A DNA stretch of 64,000 nucleotides from Halobacillus naozhouensis. GTDB taxonomy: Bacteria > Bacillota > Bacilli > Bacillales > Halobacillaceae. Position 1 is the first letter of the stretch. Each line of letters starts with the position of its first letter. Both the position numbers and the translations under genes were made by a program. The notes beneath the pieces are model-generated. The model did no database searches and was not told the origin of the DNA. It was given only the letters and a program-made list of their open reading frames with translations. The stretch is taken from positions 2,170,001-2,234,000 of the forward strand of contig NZ_CP121671.1 in the NCBI RefSeq assembly GCF_029714185.1, given 5' to 3'. Below are positions 25,760-35,078 of the stretch, in pieces.

Positions 25760-25774
25760 TGATAACGGTTATCG
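25760..25774 (-). promoter_or_regulatory. Fur-family-like 7-1-7 inverted repeat upstream of ferredoxin
   Basis: TGATAACGGTTATCG is close to the 7-1-7 consensus TGATAAT-N-ATTATCA, with the arms GATAAC/GTTATC perfectly complementary. It lies 90 bp before the ferredoxin ATG. Which family member (Fur, Zur, PerR) would bind cannot be decided. Confidence 0.45.
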
Positions 25775-25826
25775 TTGAAAAGTGCAATTTCTGCGACAAT
25801 TTTTGTTGAAAAAAATCGGTTCGTGT

Positions 25827-26372
25827 TTAGTCTTTCCAAATTCGTTCGACGGTATATTCGCCGCCCTGCTTTTGAATTAAAAAGATATCTGGTCTGGAAA
25901 GCCGCTTCCAATCCATAAACCCGATTTCACGATTATATTTTTGCAGGAGCAGTGCTAATAAATTGCCATGAGTGACCAGCAACACGTTTCCTTTAGAGGA
26001 TTCTAATTCATCGATAAGCGATAGTACTCTCTCTTTTGCTTCTAAAGAGGATTCTCCACCAGCCATCTTCAGTTCGGGGTCTTTGAAGGTATCATGAAGA
26101 ACTTCTTCCCAGTCATCAAGTGGATCACGGCTCAGGATCCGTTCTTCTAGACGTTCATCTTTCTCGATGGTCATCTCGTTATTCTCAGCAAATGGTTTTA
26201 TCGTTTCGATCGCACGTAAAAACGGACTTGAGATGATTCGATCAATCTCATAACCTGAATGCTCGAGAAATGAAGCTAGAACTTGAGCTTGACGTATTCC
26301 TAATTTCGTCAAAGGTGAGTCTTCATGCTGGCCTTCTGTTTCACTATGACGGACTAATATTAATTTGTCCAT
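25827..26372 (-). CDS. Histidine phosphatase family protein (phosphoglycerate-mutase-like)
   Basis: With the ATG at 26372 after AAGGGGG, the product has 181 aa and begins M-D-K-L-I-L-V-R-H-S-E-T-E-G, the catalytic R-H motif near the N-terminus as the family requires. The second His is in L-L-V-T-H-G-N-L. E-R-I-L-S-R-D-P supplies the acidic segment. The frame continues upstream to 26501, but that part lacks a ribosome site and places the R-H motif too deep. Likely a phosphatase of unknown substrate. Confidence 0.88.
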   Translation of the reverse strand: MDKLILVRHSETEGQHEDSPLTKLGIRQAQVLASFLEHSGYEIDRIISSPFLRAIETIKPFAENNEMTIEKDERLEERILSRDPLDDWEEVLHDTFKDPELKMAGGESSLEAKERVLSLIDELESSKGNVLLVTHGNLLALLLQKYNREIGFMDWKRLSRPDIFLIQKQGGEYTVERIWKD

Positions 26373-26504
26373 GAGTGGACCATCCCCCTTATTGCTTATC
26401 ATATCCCTATTATCGCTGATGTCATACGTATTGACAAGGATAGACAGAGCATTTGTTCTTTTTCTATCGAACAAACATTTTAATAATGATGTTTTTATCA
26501 AAAA

Positions 26505-26536
26505 TAAAACAGCTGAGCCAACATACTCAGCTGTTT
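26505..26536 (-). terminator. Terminator of the DUF6501-like gene
   Basis: 11-bp stem AAACAGCTGAG (26507-26517) / CTCAGCTGTTT (26526-26536). It overlaps the last codons of the gene, and the minus strand continues TATTTTTG. Confidence 0.75.
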
Positions 26537-26739
26537 GTTATTTCCTTAAAGTAGTGTTTGTAAAACCCTCCAACTCGGCCGGAGTTATCAACAATAAAAT
26601 AAAATTCTTCACTTTCATTTTTTACATCGTATGTTTGTCCAGGTGCCAGTACATTGTTAACGACAAATTTCTCAGCATCGTTATGTACACACTCAATTTG
26701 TTTTATGGTTTTATGGTTTTCCCAATTTTTATGAATCAT
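26527..26739 (-). CDS. Small conserved protein, DUF6501-like
   Basis: A 70-aa soluble protein, M-I-H-K-N-W-E-N-H-K-T-I-K-Q-I-E-C-V-H-N-D-A-E-K. It resembles a small Bacillaceae-specific family of unknown function (DUF6501, from memory). Pattern: a short N-terminal strand, a conserved E-C-V-H-x-D-A-E-K segment and a C-terminal F-Y-F-I-V-D-N-S-G-R-V-G-G-F-Y-K. AGGAGG precedes the ATG. Monocistronic. Confidence 0.75.
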   Translation of the reverse strand: MIHKNWENHKTIKQIECVHNDAEKFVVNNVLAPGQTYDVKNESEEFYFIVDNSGRVGGFYKHYFKEITNS

Positions 26740-26851
26740 CGTTATCCTCCTTGTCCCTTTCTATCATACATTGATTTTTATCGTGAAACAATCACTCTTG
26801 TGATTTAGAGTAAGTCAGACAGTAGCGGAATAAACTCCGCTATAATGGTCG

Positions 26852-27919
26852 TTAGTTTTTAATGTTCATCCTTTTCGGTTTGTTGAAGAACCATTCCAAT
26901 AAAAATGGCATAACCAGAACAATAATCAGCAGACGTATCGTTTGTAATGAACTTACAATGGCTGGGTTTGCACCCGCATCCTGAGCTGTTAGCGCCATTT
27001 CAATTAACCCTCCGGGAGCTAAACTTAAAATGGCTGTAGTCAATCCCATTTCGGTCCACTCCGATAATAGAAAGCCTAACAAAAACGAAAGGGATATTAA
27101 GAGCAGGGCGAGCGCAAAAAAATATCCGCAGAATCGCCCTGCACGAATCACGTCTTTTAACACAATTTTATGACCTAAATGGACTCCGATCATAAGCTGG
27201 GCCCCGATAAACAAGACACTCGGCAATGGGTAAAGAGCGATGCCTGCAGTCTGACATGCTCCAATGAGCAGCATAGGTATAATAATAAGTGAAGCAGGGA
27301 TTCTTTTCTTTACTACATACCCCGCTGTAAGACTAAGGAAATAAATCAACAATGTCCAGTAGCCGCTCGGTTCGACATGCGTTTCAACAGCTGCAGCTGC
27401 TGGTTCATCCATATACAACCAATGTGTTGCTGCAAACGGAATAATAAAAAGGACCGACACCAGGCGGATAGTATGAAAAATGGTGACTAGTACAGTATTT
27501 CCTTGTAAAGACTCGCTTACAGCAATCATAGCCGATAATCCTCCGGGCACGCTACCAATCAAAGTGGTTTTTGTTTCCATAGCGGAACGTTTTGAAAGAA
27601 CAAAAGCAAACAGAAGGCTTGTAGCTATAATAGCAAAGGAAAAGAGGGCATACGGCAGTAAATAAGGGCCAATATTTGTCCATGTATCTGGTTGAAAGGT
27701 CAATCCGATTTGAATTCCAAGCAGCCAGAAGGCAAGGTCTCTCAACAATAAACTGGATTGTGTTTGATGATCCCCCTTTATTTTATATAAAATTAATAAC
27801 GTCACAGGACCAAGAATCCATGGAAGCGGCAAAGCTAAAAACGCAAAGCACAAACCGCCAATAAGAGCAATTAAATACGTAAGGATATAATTTTTCCTCA
27901 AAATACTACCTTCTTCCAT
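26852..27919 (-). CDS. AbrB-family (PF05145) integral membrane protein
   Basis: About 355 aa with some ten hydrophobic helices in two similar halves, each with a glycine-rich turn (L-I-G-S-V-P-G-G-L-S-A-M-I-A and I-L-S-L-A-P-G-G-L-I-E-M-A). This is the duplicated AbrB/Gate-like membrane family. It is unrelated to the DNA-binding AbrB; ammonia-monooxygenase regulator is another legacy name. The start is uncertain: GTG at 27976, ATG at 27919 or TTG at 27901 (the last behind GAAGGT). Transport function is suspected, substrate unknown. Confidence 0.82.
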   Translation of the reverse strand: MEEGSILRKNYILTYLIALIGGLCFAFLALPLPWILGPVTLLILYKIKGDHQTQSSLLLRDLAFWLLGIQIGLTFQPDTWTNIGPYLLPYALFSFAIIATSLLFAFVLSKRSAMETKTTLIGSVPGGLSAMIAVSESLQGNTVLVTIFHTIRLVSVLFIIPFAATHWLYMDEPAAAAVETHVEPSGYWTLLIYFLSLTAGYVVKKRIPASLIIIPMLLIGACQTAGIALYPLPSVLFIGAQLMIGVHLGHKIVLKDVIRAGRFCGYFFALALLLISLSFLLGFLLSEWTEMGLTTAILSLAPGGLIEMALTAQDAGANPAIVSSLQTIRLLIIVLVMPFLLEWFFNKPKRMNIKN

Positions 27920-28013
27920 TGGCAGGATGATTGGACCGCTATCAACATAAGAATAGCCGCTTCCCTTGTCCGTCACGAGGGGAAGCAGTTATCTTCAATT
28001 CACTTTGTACAGA

Positions 28014-28988
28014 TTAATCCTGATTGTGAGCAGTAAATAAATGGGTCAAATAACCATAGCCCTCTTCGTCCATGCTTTCTACAGGGATGAATTTCAGAGC
28101 AGCAGAATTAATGCAATAACGTAAGCCACCCGCAGCTTTAGGACCATCTTCAAAAATATGACCGAGATGTGAGTCAGCCTTGTCGCTTCTCACCTCTGTG
28201 CGAATCATACCGTGCGACTGATCCAAATGTTCATTAACCTGTTGCTTTTCAATCGGCTTCGTAAAACTTGGCCATCCACAGCCGGCATCATATTTATCTT
28301 CTGAACTAAATAAAGGTTCTCCAGAGACAATATCAACGTAAATTCCTTTTTGTTCATTATCATTGTATTCATTCTGGAAAGGGCGTTCAGTCCCATTTTC
28401 CTGCGTGACTGCATATTGAATATCCGTCAATCTGTTTTTTAACTCTACAGGATTCTTTTGGTAGCTCCAATGGTCTTTAATAAAATCGGCTCTGCCGGAA
28501 CCCTTTTTATAACGCTTATAATGATAGGAATTTTTCCTGTGATAATCCTGGTGCTTGTCCTCTGCCGGGTAGAATGTTTCCGCTCGTACTACTTCCGTAA
28601 CAATTGGCTTGTTAAATTTACCTGAAGCCTGGAGCCGCTCCTTGCTCGATTCAGCCTCTTGTTTTTGTTCTTCATTATGATAATAAATGGCAGTTGTATA
28701 CGAATATCCTCTATCAGCAAATTGTCCATTTGCATCTGTCGGATCGATTTGCTGCCAAAATATTTCAAGCAGACGTTCGTAAGGGAATATCTCAGGGTTG
28801 TACACAATTTGCACAGCTTCACGATGACCAGTTGATTCGGTAATGACTTCCATATATGTTGGATTTGCCGTGTGCCCTCCTGTATAACCAGAAGTGACAG
28901 ACTCAATGCCAGGTCGTTCCTCAAAGGGTTCCACCATGCACCAGAAACACCCTCCGGCAAATGTAGCTTTTTGTAGTTGTTGATTCAT
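28014..28988 (-). CDS. msrAB: Bifunctional peptide methionine sulfoxide reductase MsrA/MsrB
   Basis: A 324-aa fusion repairing both S- and R-methionine sulfoxide. The MsrA domain opens with A-T-F-A-G-G-C-F-W-C (catalytic Cys) and includes G-Y-T-G-G. The C-terminal MsrB domain has C-G-W-P-S-F and the catalytic R-Y-C-I-N-S-A-A-L. Paired C-x-x-C zinc motifs of the Zn-type MsrB are absent. The second of two adjacent ATGs (28988) is 7 bp from AAAGGAGG and is preferred. Confidence 0.96.
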   Translation of the reverse strand: MNQQLQKATFAGGCFWCMVEPFEERPGIESVTSGYTGGHTANPTYMEVITESTGHREAVQIVYNPEIFPYERLLEIFWQQIDPTDANGQFADRGYSYTTAIYYHNEEQKQEAESSKERLQASGKFNKPIVTEVVRAETFYPAEDKHQDYHRKNSYHYKRYKKGSGRADFIKDHWSYQKNPVELKNRLTDIQYAVTQENGTERPFQNEYNDNEQKGIYVDIVSGEPLFSSEDKYDAGCGWPSFTKPIEKQQVNEHLDQSHGMIRTEVRSDKADSHLGHIFEDGPKAAGGLRYCINSAALKFIPVESMDEEGYGYLTHLFTAHNQD

Positions 28989-29041
28989 CATCCAGCCTCC
29001 TTTAATAAATTCATTGGGTTTCTTCTATTTTTTCTAATTCC

Positions 29042-29100
29042 ACAAAAAAAATCAAGAAACATGCCCAGCCGTTTAAATATATAACTTAGGCTGGGATGTT
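29042..29100 (-). terminator. Terminator overlapping the end of yqfQ
   Basis: AACATGCCCAGCC (29058-29070) pairs with GGCTGGGATGTT (29089-29100) with one mismatch. On the minus strand a T-rich tail with eight T follows. Confidence 0.65.
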
Positions 29101-29552
29101 CCTTGGCGTTTTCGCGTTTGAGTTTCTTCCTTTTCTTCATCTACGCTGACATCTTTACTTTTACTGGCTAAATCCTTACTGTCTTCGTTATCATCCGTTT
29201 CCTCATCTGATTCATTCATTAACTTCATCATATTAATCATGGCTGGAATGTTTTTAACCATTGGTCCGTATTGCTGCACCATAGGAGCTGCTGACTGTAC
29301 TGCTTTTAAAGCTCCCTGGAGATGCCCAAGCCAGTTTCCGCCGCCAGCAGCTGTCTGCGCTGCAGCAGTTGGAGGAAATGCATTCATGAAGGAACCGCCG
29401 CCAAACCTTGAGGCCCCACCATAAGACCTTGCACCGCCACGATTCAAAAAGGGAGCAAGAAATTTCTGCATACCCTGTGGCTGCTGATAACCAGGATTAT
29501 ATCCTCTTCCCCAGCCCATAGGGCCATGAGGCGGTGGATTTCTATAAAACAT
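29073..29552 (-). CDS. yqfQ: YqfQ/VrrA-family protein
   Basis: The ATG at 29552 follows GGAGGGG and gives 159 aa. The N-terminal part is Gly/Pro/Tyr/Arg rich (P-P-P-H-G-P-M-G-W-G-R-G-Y), the middle holds a hydrophobic Q-Q-Y-G-P-M-V-K-N-I-P-A-M-I-N-M-M-K-L-M segment typical of YqfQ, and the tail is highly acidic. The family, including the variable-repeat VrrA of Bacillus anthracis, is suspected to be associated with spores or the cell surface. Function unknown. It follows ung by about 85 bp. Confidence 0.8.
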   Translation of the reverse strand: MFYRNPPPHGPMGWGRGYNPGYQQPQGMQKFLAPFLNRGGARSYGGASRFGGGSFMNAFPPTAAAQTAAGGGNWLGHLQGALKAVQSAAPMVQQYGPMVKNIPAMINMMKLMNESDEETDDNEDSKDLASKSKDVSVDEEKEETQTRKRQGTSQPKLYI

Positions 29553-29637
29553 ACTAGACCCCTCCGTCACTTGTTTTAACATAGCCTATGCGGAATGACA
29601 CGAGACTGAGTGGGCTACCTTCATTACAGTCGTATCC

Positions 29638-30303
29638 TTACGATACCCAATTAATAGGCTGTTCACCAATAGACTGGAGAAATCTGTTACTCCTTGAAAA
29701 TGGGCGGCTGCCAAAGAACCCTCGATGAGCGGATAATGGGCTCGGGTGCACAGATTCAATAACAGCATGTTTACTTCGATCCACAGATTTTGCTTTATTT
29801 TGGGCATGCTTTCCCCACAATATAAACACCAAAGGCTTCTCCCTCTCGTTTAACGCTTCGATGACACGATCGGTAAACCTTTCCCATCCGATCCCTTTGT
29901 GCGAATGAGCCTGATGAGCTCGGACGGTAAGGACAGTGTTTAGCAGCAAGACACCTTGCTCTGCCCATGCCTCTAAATTACCATGATCAGGTGGTGACAC
30001 TCCTAAATCGTCCGCTAATTCCTTATAAATATTTCGAAGCGATGGCGGAATCGAAACACCTTTCTTAACAGAGAAACTAAAACCATGTGCCTGCCCCACT
30101 CCGTGGTAAGGGTCCTGTCCAATGATAACCACCTTCGTGTGCTGAAAAGAAGTTAGATGAAAGGCTGCATAAATGTCATTCATGTGGGGAAATACCTTCT
30201 GTGCTTGATATTCTTTTTTTAAACGTTCTCTTAATTTTAAATAGTAGGGCTTATGAAGCTCCTCACCTAAGATGTTCGCCCAATCATTCTGAAAGATTTT
30301 CAT
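29638..30303 (-). CDS. ung: Uracil-DNA glycosylase (family 1)
   Basis: A 221-aa base-excision repair enzyme. G-Q-D-P-Y-H-G carries the catalytic Asp, H-P-S-P-L-S-A-H-R-G-F-F-G the catalytic His and minor-groove loop, and L-L-N-T-V-L-T-V uracil recognition. The ATG at 30303, after AAAGGGATG, gives the normal family start (M-K-I-F-Q-N-D-W). Longer frames upstream run into the preceding gene. It lies downstream of sbcD-sbcC-DUF2584 on the same strand, suggesting a repair transcript. Confidence 0.97.
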   Translation of the reverse strand: MKIFQNDWANILGEELHKPYYLKLRERLKKEYQAQKVFPHMNDIYAAFHLTSFQHTKVVIIGQDPYHGVGQAHGFSFSVKKGVSIPPSLRNIYKELADDLGVSPPDHGNLEAWAEQGVLLLNTVLTVRAHQAHSHKGIGWERFTDRVIEALNEREKPLVFILWGKHAQNKAKSVDRSKHAVIESVHPSPLSAHRGFFGSRPFSRSNRFLQSIGEQPINWVS

Positions 30304-30401
30304 GCTCATCCCTTTCTTTTGACCATTATTTTCTGCCCACCCCTTAAAATATTTCCCGGGCAAGCGCAGGAAGTGACAATAGCCGAAATGACTATCCTTT
30401 A

Positions 30402-30650
30402 TCAGTTGACGGAATAAAGTGAAATTAATCGGTATTTGCAAATCGTTGTGTTGTTTTTTAAGATAAGTTCTTCAATAATGCCCGTGCCGATTTGGTCAGC
30501 CTTCTGATTTCTCCTTACTTCTAACTTTTCATTCATCGGAAATAGTTTGTAGCCATCGAATACGATTTGGAACAAATTATCATCTGAATGAACTCTTTGT
30601 TCTTTCCCTTCTGTAATTAACGACCATTCCATTGATAGCGGTGTAGACAT
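30402..30650 (-). CDS. DUF2584 small protein
   Basis: An 82-aa protein beginning M-S-T-P-L-S-M-E-W-S-L-I-T-E-G-K-E at 30650, after GGGAGGG. The N-L-F-Q-I-V-F-D-G-Y-K-L-F-P-M-N and C-K-Y-R-L-I-S-L-Y-S-V-N segments match DUF2584, a Bacillaceae family of beta-rich small proteins without known function. It sits 40 bp after sbcC and 98 bp before ung, so a link with DNA repair is possible from position only. Confidence 0.85.
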   Translation of the reverse strand: MSTPLSMEWSLITEGKEQRVHSDDNLFQIVFDGYKLFPMNEKLEVRRNQKADQIGTGIIEELILKNNTTICKYRLISLYSVN

Positions 30651-30689
30651 ATAGCACCCTCCCCTATTCATCCTTGTAAGTTTTAAACT

Positions 30690-33600
30690 CTATTGAAACG
30701 TAAACTGTACAGTGGATCCTTCCTGACCTGAATGGATGTGAAGTTTAGCAGGAATCTCCTCTTTCAGCTGTGATACATGGGAAATAATACCGAGCATCCG
30801 ATTGCCATCTTGTAAACCTCTTAAACAATCAATAGCCTGTTCCAGAGATAATTCATCTAATGTTCCAAATCCTTCATCGATAAAGAGCGTGTCAAGTTGG
30901 ACACCGCCAGCATGGGATTGAACCACATCAGCCATGCCAAGAGCTAAACTTAAACTTGCTTTAAACCCTTCCCCGCCTGACAATGTCCTAACTGAGCGCT
31001 GCTGCCCGGTATGGTGGTCAATTACTTCTAAATCCAATCCACTCTGGGCACCTTTTTTGGCAATTTCCTGGCTTCTAACCAATTGATAACGATGATCTGT
31101 CATTTGATCCAGCCGAATATTAGCCTGTATTAAGATCTCATCAAGATAGGATGCAAGCACATATCGCTCTAGAGATAGACGCAACGGGTTATTACCTTTT
31201 GCTAGATTGGCAAGTTCTGCTAAGTCATAGTATTGTTTCGCTTTATCACGCTGATGTTCAAGTAATGATTGCATAGTAAACTGGACATCTTTATTTTGGT
31301 TATAATTAATTTCTAATTCATTGATGTACCGTTGTTTAACTTGGACTTGCTGTTTCTTATACTGCCACGTTTGCTCTAACTCCTCAAGCTTAGGCCTTTC
31401 TTGAACAGCCAGTCGAGCAGATATTTCTTTGATTCTTTCTTGCACGATGGCCTTCCGATTATGATACTTCTCTAGTTTCTCATTAAGCGAATGAACTTCC
31501 TCTTTAGGAAGTAACGCACTTTGGTACTGTTCCACTGACTGAAAGTGAAATTGGTCAAGCGTTTGATTAAATTCGTTTTCTTTATCCGAGAGTATAGACT
31601 CAGCTTTTTGGAGGAAATGTAGAACTTGTGTTTCTTCGGTTTGAGCCTCTTTAAACATTTGATCAACTTTATTGAAATGCTCGTGGACCATTTCCCATTC
31701 TTGTAAAGCCTCACGAAATTGTTTTTCACTGGCTGCCACAAGTTGATTCATTTGCTTACGGTCTGTTGTTTCAAAGGAATAGGTTTGTTTCATTTCATCC
31801 CTTTGAGTTGAAAAACGAATCTTTTCCTGCTGGAGAAAGTGATATTGCTGAGTATGTTCTTCTTCCTCCTTTTCCACCTGATCAAGTTGTTCTTCAAGCT
31901 TAGTTAGTTGTTTAGCAGCCTCTTGAATCGATACTAGCTGTTTATCAAGTTCATTTAACTTACGTTCTTTCGATTGCAAGTGCTTGCAGATGTCGGTATA
32001 GAACTTGTCCAATGCTTCAGTGGACCGGCCATCTACTTTCTGATCATATGGAGAGAATAAACCTTCGACAAGCTGCTTTTGAGATTCACCCTCTGCCTTG
32101 ACCATTAATAGTTGCTCTTGATGTTTTTGAAAAATGTGATCTTGCTGTTCAAATGTTGCTTTTAGATGATCCATCACCTCAACACTTTGAACTCCAGGCG
32201 GCTTAACTGCCAGAGCAGGATGCTCATGCGCCCCACAGACGGGACAGGGCACATTTTCTTGTAACTCACTTGCCAGATGATAAGCATGATGCTGTTTCAA
32301 TTGTTCAACAGCAGCTTCATATTCATCACGGGCCTTTTCCCGTTCCACTTTCATTTCGTTAAAAGTTTTGACTAGAGATTGATAGTGTGATCGCAACTCA
32401 AGAAGCTTGTTCCACTCTTTTTTGAGGGAGGACGCGTCCCTCTTCTGTCTTTTCAAATCATCCAGCTGTTCTTTATAGTGGTATCTTTCAGCAGTGATTT
32501 CTCTTTCATTAGCGGACTTTTCCACAAGTCTCTGCTTTTGCTTGATACTATTTTCTTTATTCTCTCTTATTTCTTTCAATTTAATTTCTTCTTGTTTCAA
32601 TGCTTCATCATATTCTTTCAGTTTATTTTCTAATGTAACGAGCTTATCTAATTTTTCTCCCATTTCTCTCTTGCGTTTCCACTGTTCCTTCAAATGCTCC
32701 CGGTAAGATTCGTTCTCTGCCTGCTGTTCATAGCTGGCTGCCACTTCCTTGAAGCTCTGTTCAATTTCAAGCTTTCTTTGCTTTTTGTGCTGCTGATCCT
32801 GCATGAGATTTGTTAACTCTTTCTGTCTGTCCTTCACTTGCCGCTCGTAAGGAAGTACTTCCTGAGCTTGTTTTGCCGCTGTCACCCTTTGCTCCACAGC
32901 TTGGATATACTGATCTTGGTCTGCCAGCTCCGTTGCTTCTTTTTGCAGTGCTTCCTGTTCTTTAAATAATCCCTCTACAGCCTTCGCATCATAATATAGT
33001 TCTTGAGCACGATCGGTTTCCTTCATGAGCGACGTCAATTGCGAGGTTTGTGCGTTTTTTTGCTCGAGTTGGCTCGACAAGTGATTGTTCAGCCGTTCAA
33101 GAATATGATCAGGATTTTCGTCATTTGTATTCGCGACCTTCTCTTCCCCCCAGTAAATCCGATTGACAGCCTGCTCAATTTTCCATTGAAACTGCTCCAT
33201 TTCCTCCTGCAAAGATTTTGAAGATTGCTTGAAATAATCCGTAAGTTCTGAATAAAAGTGCGTTCTGAAAATACGCTGTAAAATTTCTTCCCGTTCTTTA
33301 CTATTTTCTGAGATTAGCTTTCTGAATTCACCCTGGGGAATCATGATCATCTTCCGGAACTGTTCATAATCCAGACTCAGCAATTGTTCAACGTAATCAT
33401 TCACTTCTTTAATCTTAGAGACGAGTAATTGGGCACCTTCTGGTTGAATCATATAAAACTCGGCCCTTGTCGGCTCCTCTTTAAAGCCGTCCCCACGTTC
33501 TTTCTTTTTCAGTTGTTTTGGCATACGGACAATTCTGTATTCTTTACCTCGCAAGCTAAAATGAAAATCAACAAAAGTGGTGTCCTCCGGTTCAGAAAAG

Positions 33601-33806
33601 TGACTGCGTAACGTATCCTGGTCACGGTCTGTACCACTGGCTCTGCCATATAAAGCAAAACATATGGCATCGAAAATGGTAGTTTTACCCGCGCCGGTTG
33701 GACCAGTAATCAAGAAAATAGATTCTTCACCTAACTCGGTAAAATCAATGATTTGCCGCGTTTTATAAGGCCCGAAGGCATTCATTGTGAGCGATAATGC
33801 TTTCAT
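30690..33806 (-). CDS. sbcC: Exonuclease SbcC (Rad50-like SMC ATPase)
   Basis: A 1038-aa SMC-like ATPase partner of SbcD. The N-terminal Walker A is G-P-T-G-A-G-K-T-T with Q-loop M-I-P-Q-G-E-F-R-K. Two long coiled coils flank the zinc hook C-P-V-C-G near the middle. The C-terminal half has the signature L-S-G-G-E-G-F-K-A-S-L-S-L-A-L and Walker B T-L-F-I-D-E-G-F-G-T-L-D. The complex cuts hairpins and protein-blocked DNA ends. It starts 3 bp after sbcD. Confidence 0.98.
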   Translation of the reverse strand: MKALSLTMNAFGPYKTRQIIDFTELGEESIFLITGPTGAGKTTIFDAICFALYGRASGTDRDQDTLRSHFSEPEDTTFVDFHFSLRGKEYRIVRMPKQLKKKERGDGFKEEPTRAEFYMIQPEGAQLLVSKIKEVNDYVEQLLSLDYEQFRKMIMIPQGEFRKLISENSKEREEILQRIFRTHFYSELTDYFKQSSKSLQEEMEQFQWKIEQAVNRIYWGEEKVANTNDENPDHILERLNNHLSSQLEQKNAQTSQLTSLMKETDRAQELYYDAKAVEGLFKEQEALQKEATELADQDQYIQAVEQRVTAAKQAQEVLPYERQVKDRQKELTNLMQDQQHKKQRKLEIEQSFKEVAASYEQQAENESYREHLKEQWKRKREMGEKLDKLVTLENKLKEYDEALKQEEIKLKEIRENKENSIKQKQRLVEKSANEREITAERYHYKEQLDDLKRQKRDASSLKKEWNKLLELRSHYQSLVKTFNEMKVEREKARDEYEAAVEQLKQHHAYHLASELQENVPCPVCGAHEHPALAVKPPGVQSVEVMDHLKATFEQQDHIFQKHQEQLLMVKAEGESQKQLVEGLFSPYDQKVDGRSTEALDKFYTDICKHLQSKERKLNELDKQLVSIQEAAKQLTKLEEQLDQVEKEEEEHTQQYHFLQQEKIRFSTQRDEMKQTYSFETTDRKQMNQLVAASEKQFREALQEWEMVHEHFNKVDQMFKEAQTEETQVLHFLQKAESILSDKENEFNQTLDQFHFQSVEQYQSALLPKEEVHSLNEKLEKYHNRKAIVQERIKEISARLAVQERPKLEELEQTWQYKKQQVQVKQRYINELEINYNQNKDVQFTMQSLLEHQRDKAKQYYDLAELANLAKGNNPLRLSLERYVLASYLDEILIQANIRLDQMTDHRYQLVRSQEIAKKGAQSGLDLEVIDHHTGQQRSVRTLSGGEGFKASLSLALGMADVVQSHAGGVQLDTLFIDEGFGTLDELSLEQAIDCLRGLQDGNRMLGIISHVSQLKEEIPAKLHIHSGQEGSTVQFTFQ

Positions 33807-33809
33807 TTG

Positions 33810-34964
33810 CTACTGCCCCCTCTCTTGTTGTTTTAACGTTTCTATCGTTTCTTCCACAAGCTTTTTACGATGATTTGGGATCGTCTCACCCTTTATTTCT
33901 TGATAAAAAGAGGCGAATAAAGTAGCTGGAGACAGACGCTGCCGTTCTTTCATTTTCTGAATGTCTTCTGACTGCTTAGGTTGCGAGGAAATTTTTCGCT
34001 CCAAGTGCAGGATGTTAGGATACAGCTTTCTCAATTTCCCCATTGGGTCTATCAACTGGCCATCATCAAGTAACCGAACATGTAAATAACTATCAGGATG
34101 ATCTGCAGCATCCCCCCGCATCAGTTCGTCGAAATAACCTTCTATTCGTTCAAAATCGCGAATTGGCCGAAGCGGCACCTTATCTATTCCAAGCTCTCCC
34201 TTCTCGTCCATATCAACGATCGTCACGGATTTCTTATGAGTCACTTCGGAAAAAGAGTATTTTAAAATCGAACCGCTATAACGAACCTTTTCCGCACCAA
34301 CCTTTTGGGACTGATGTAAATGACCCAGAGCTACATAGGTGAAAGGCTTAAACAGTTCTGTATCAATGTATGGACTACCACCAATCATTGACAATCTTTC
34401 TTCCGATTCAGATTCCATACCTCCCGCCAGAAAAGCATGGCCGATCCAAACATGACGCTCTTCCATATCGTACCGTTCCGTAATATATTTAATAAGCTTT
34501 TCAGCAGCTTGCTGATGTGAACGTACTTCGTCATCATCAAATTGATAAGCCACTTCTGCTGGTTCCACGTACGGAACAAGGTGGAAATGAACCGGGCCAC
34601 TTTCATCATAGAGAGTCACCGCTTGATATTCCTCTGATAACTTGGTGTCGAGGTAAAGCTGTTGTTTTCTAAACAGTTGCGATCCAAATTCCAGGCGATC
34701 CGGACTGTCATGGTTCCCGGAAATAGCAAGAACCGGGATATTGAAGTCATTGATGAGTGTTGTTAACGTATCATTCAATAGTTCGACAGCTTGCTTGGGC
34801 GGAATAGCACGATCGTATAAATCGCCCGCAATAATGATCACATCAGGCTGTTGCTCTTCAACGACCGTCAGAAATTGCTTCAGAATAAAGCGTTGATCTT
34901 CAGTCATATACACATTATTGACGATTTTCCCCAAGTGCCAATCTGCAGTATGTAAGATTTTCAA
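33810..34964 (-). CDS. sbcD: Exonuclease SbcD (Mre11-like nuclease)
   Basis: About 384 aa. L-H-T-A-D-W-H-L-G-K, I-I-I-A-G-D-L-Y-D-R, I-S-G-N-H-D-S-P, G-H-A-F and A-L-G-H-L-H are the five phosphoesterase motifs binding two Mn ions. The family start (K-I-L-H-T-A-D-W-H) suggests the TTG at 34964; a TTG at 34976 is the alternative, and neither has a strong ribosome site. First gene of sbcD-sbcC. Confidence 0.96.
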   Translation of the reverse strand: MKILHTADWHLGKIVNNVYMTEDQRFILKQFLTVVEEQQPDVIIIAGDLYDRAIPPKQAVELLNDTLTTLINDFNIPVLAISGNHDSPDRLEFGSQLFRKQQLYLDTKLSEEYQAVTLYDESGPVHFHLVPYVEPAEVAYQFDDDEVRSHQQAAEKLIKYITERYDMEERHVWIGHAFLAGGMESESEERLSMIGGSPYIDTELFKPFTYVALGHLHQSQKVGAEKVRYSGSILKYSFSEVTHKKSVTIVDMDEKGELGIDKVPLRPIRDFERIEGYFDELMRGDAADHPDSYLHVRLLDDGQLIDPMGKLRKLYPNILHLERKISSQPKQSEDIQKMKERQRLSPATLFASFYQEIKGETIPNHRKKLVEETIETLKQQERGQ

Positions 34965-35040
34965 AAGGAATCCCAACTTTCTTCATCATAACTTAATAGA
35001 TTATAGCTTCTATTATACAAGATATGGTCTAAGCTTGAAA

Positions 35041-35072
35041 AAATAAAAGATATCCACTGAAGGGATATCTTT
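35041..35072 (-). terminator. Terminator of yozE
   Basis: Perfect 10-bp stem AAAGATATCC (35046-35055) / GGATATCTTT (35063-35072), with a T-rich minus-strand tail. Confidence 0.75.
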
Positions 35073-35078
35073 AAAAGC

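Noticed and set aside
26820..26845. AGCGGA / TCCGCT hairpin as terminator of the AbrB-family gene
   Set aside because: The stem is only 6 bp and no T run follows on the minus strand.
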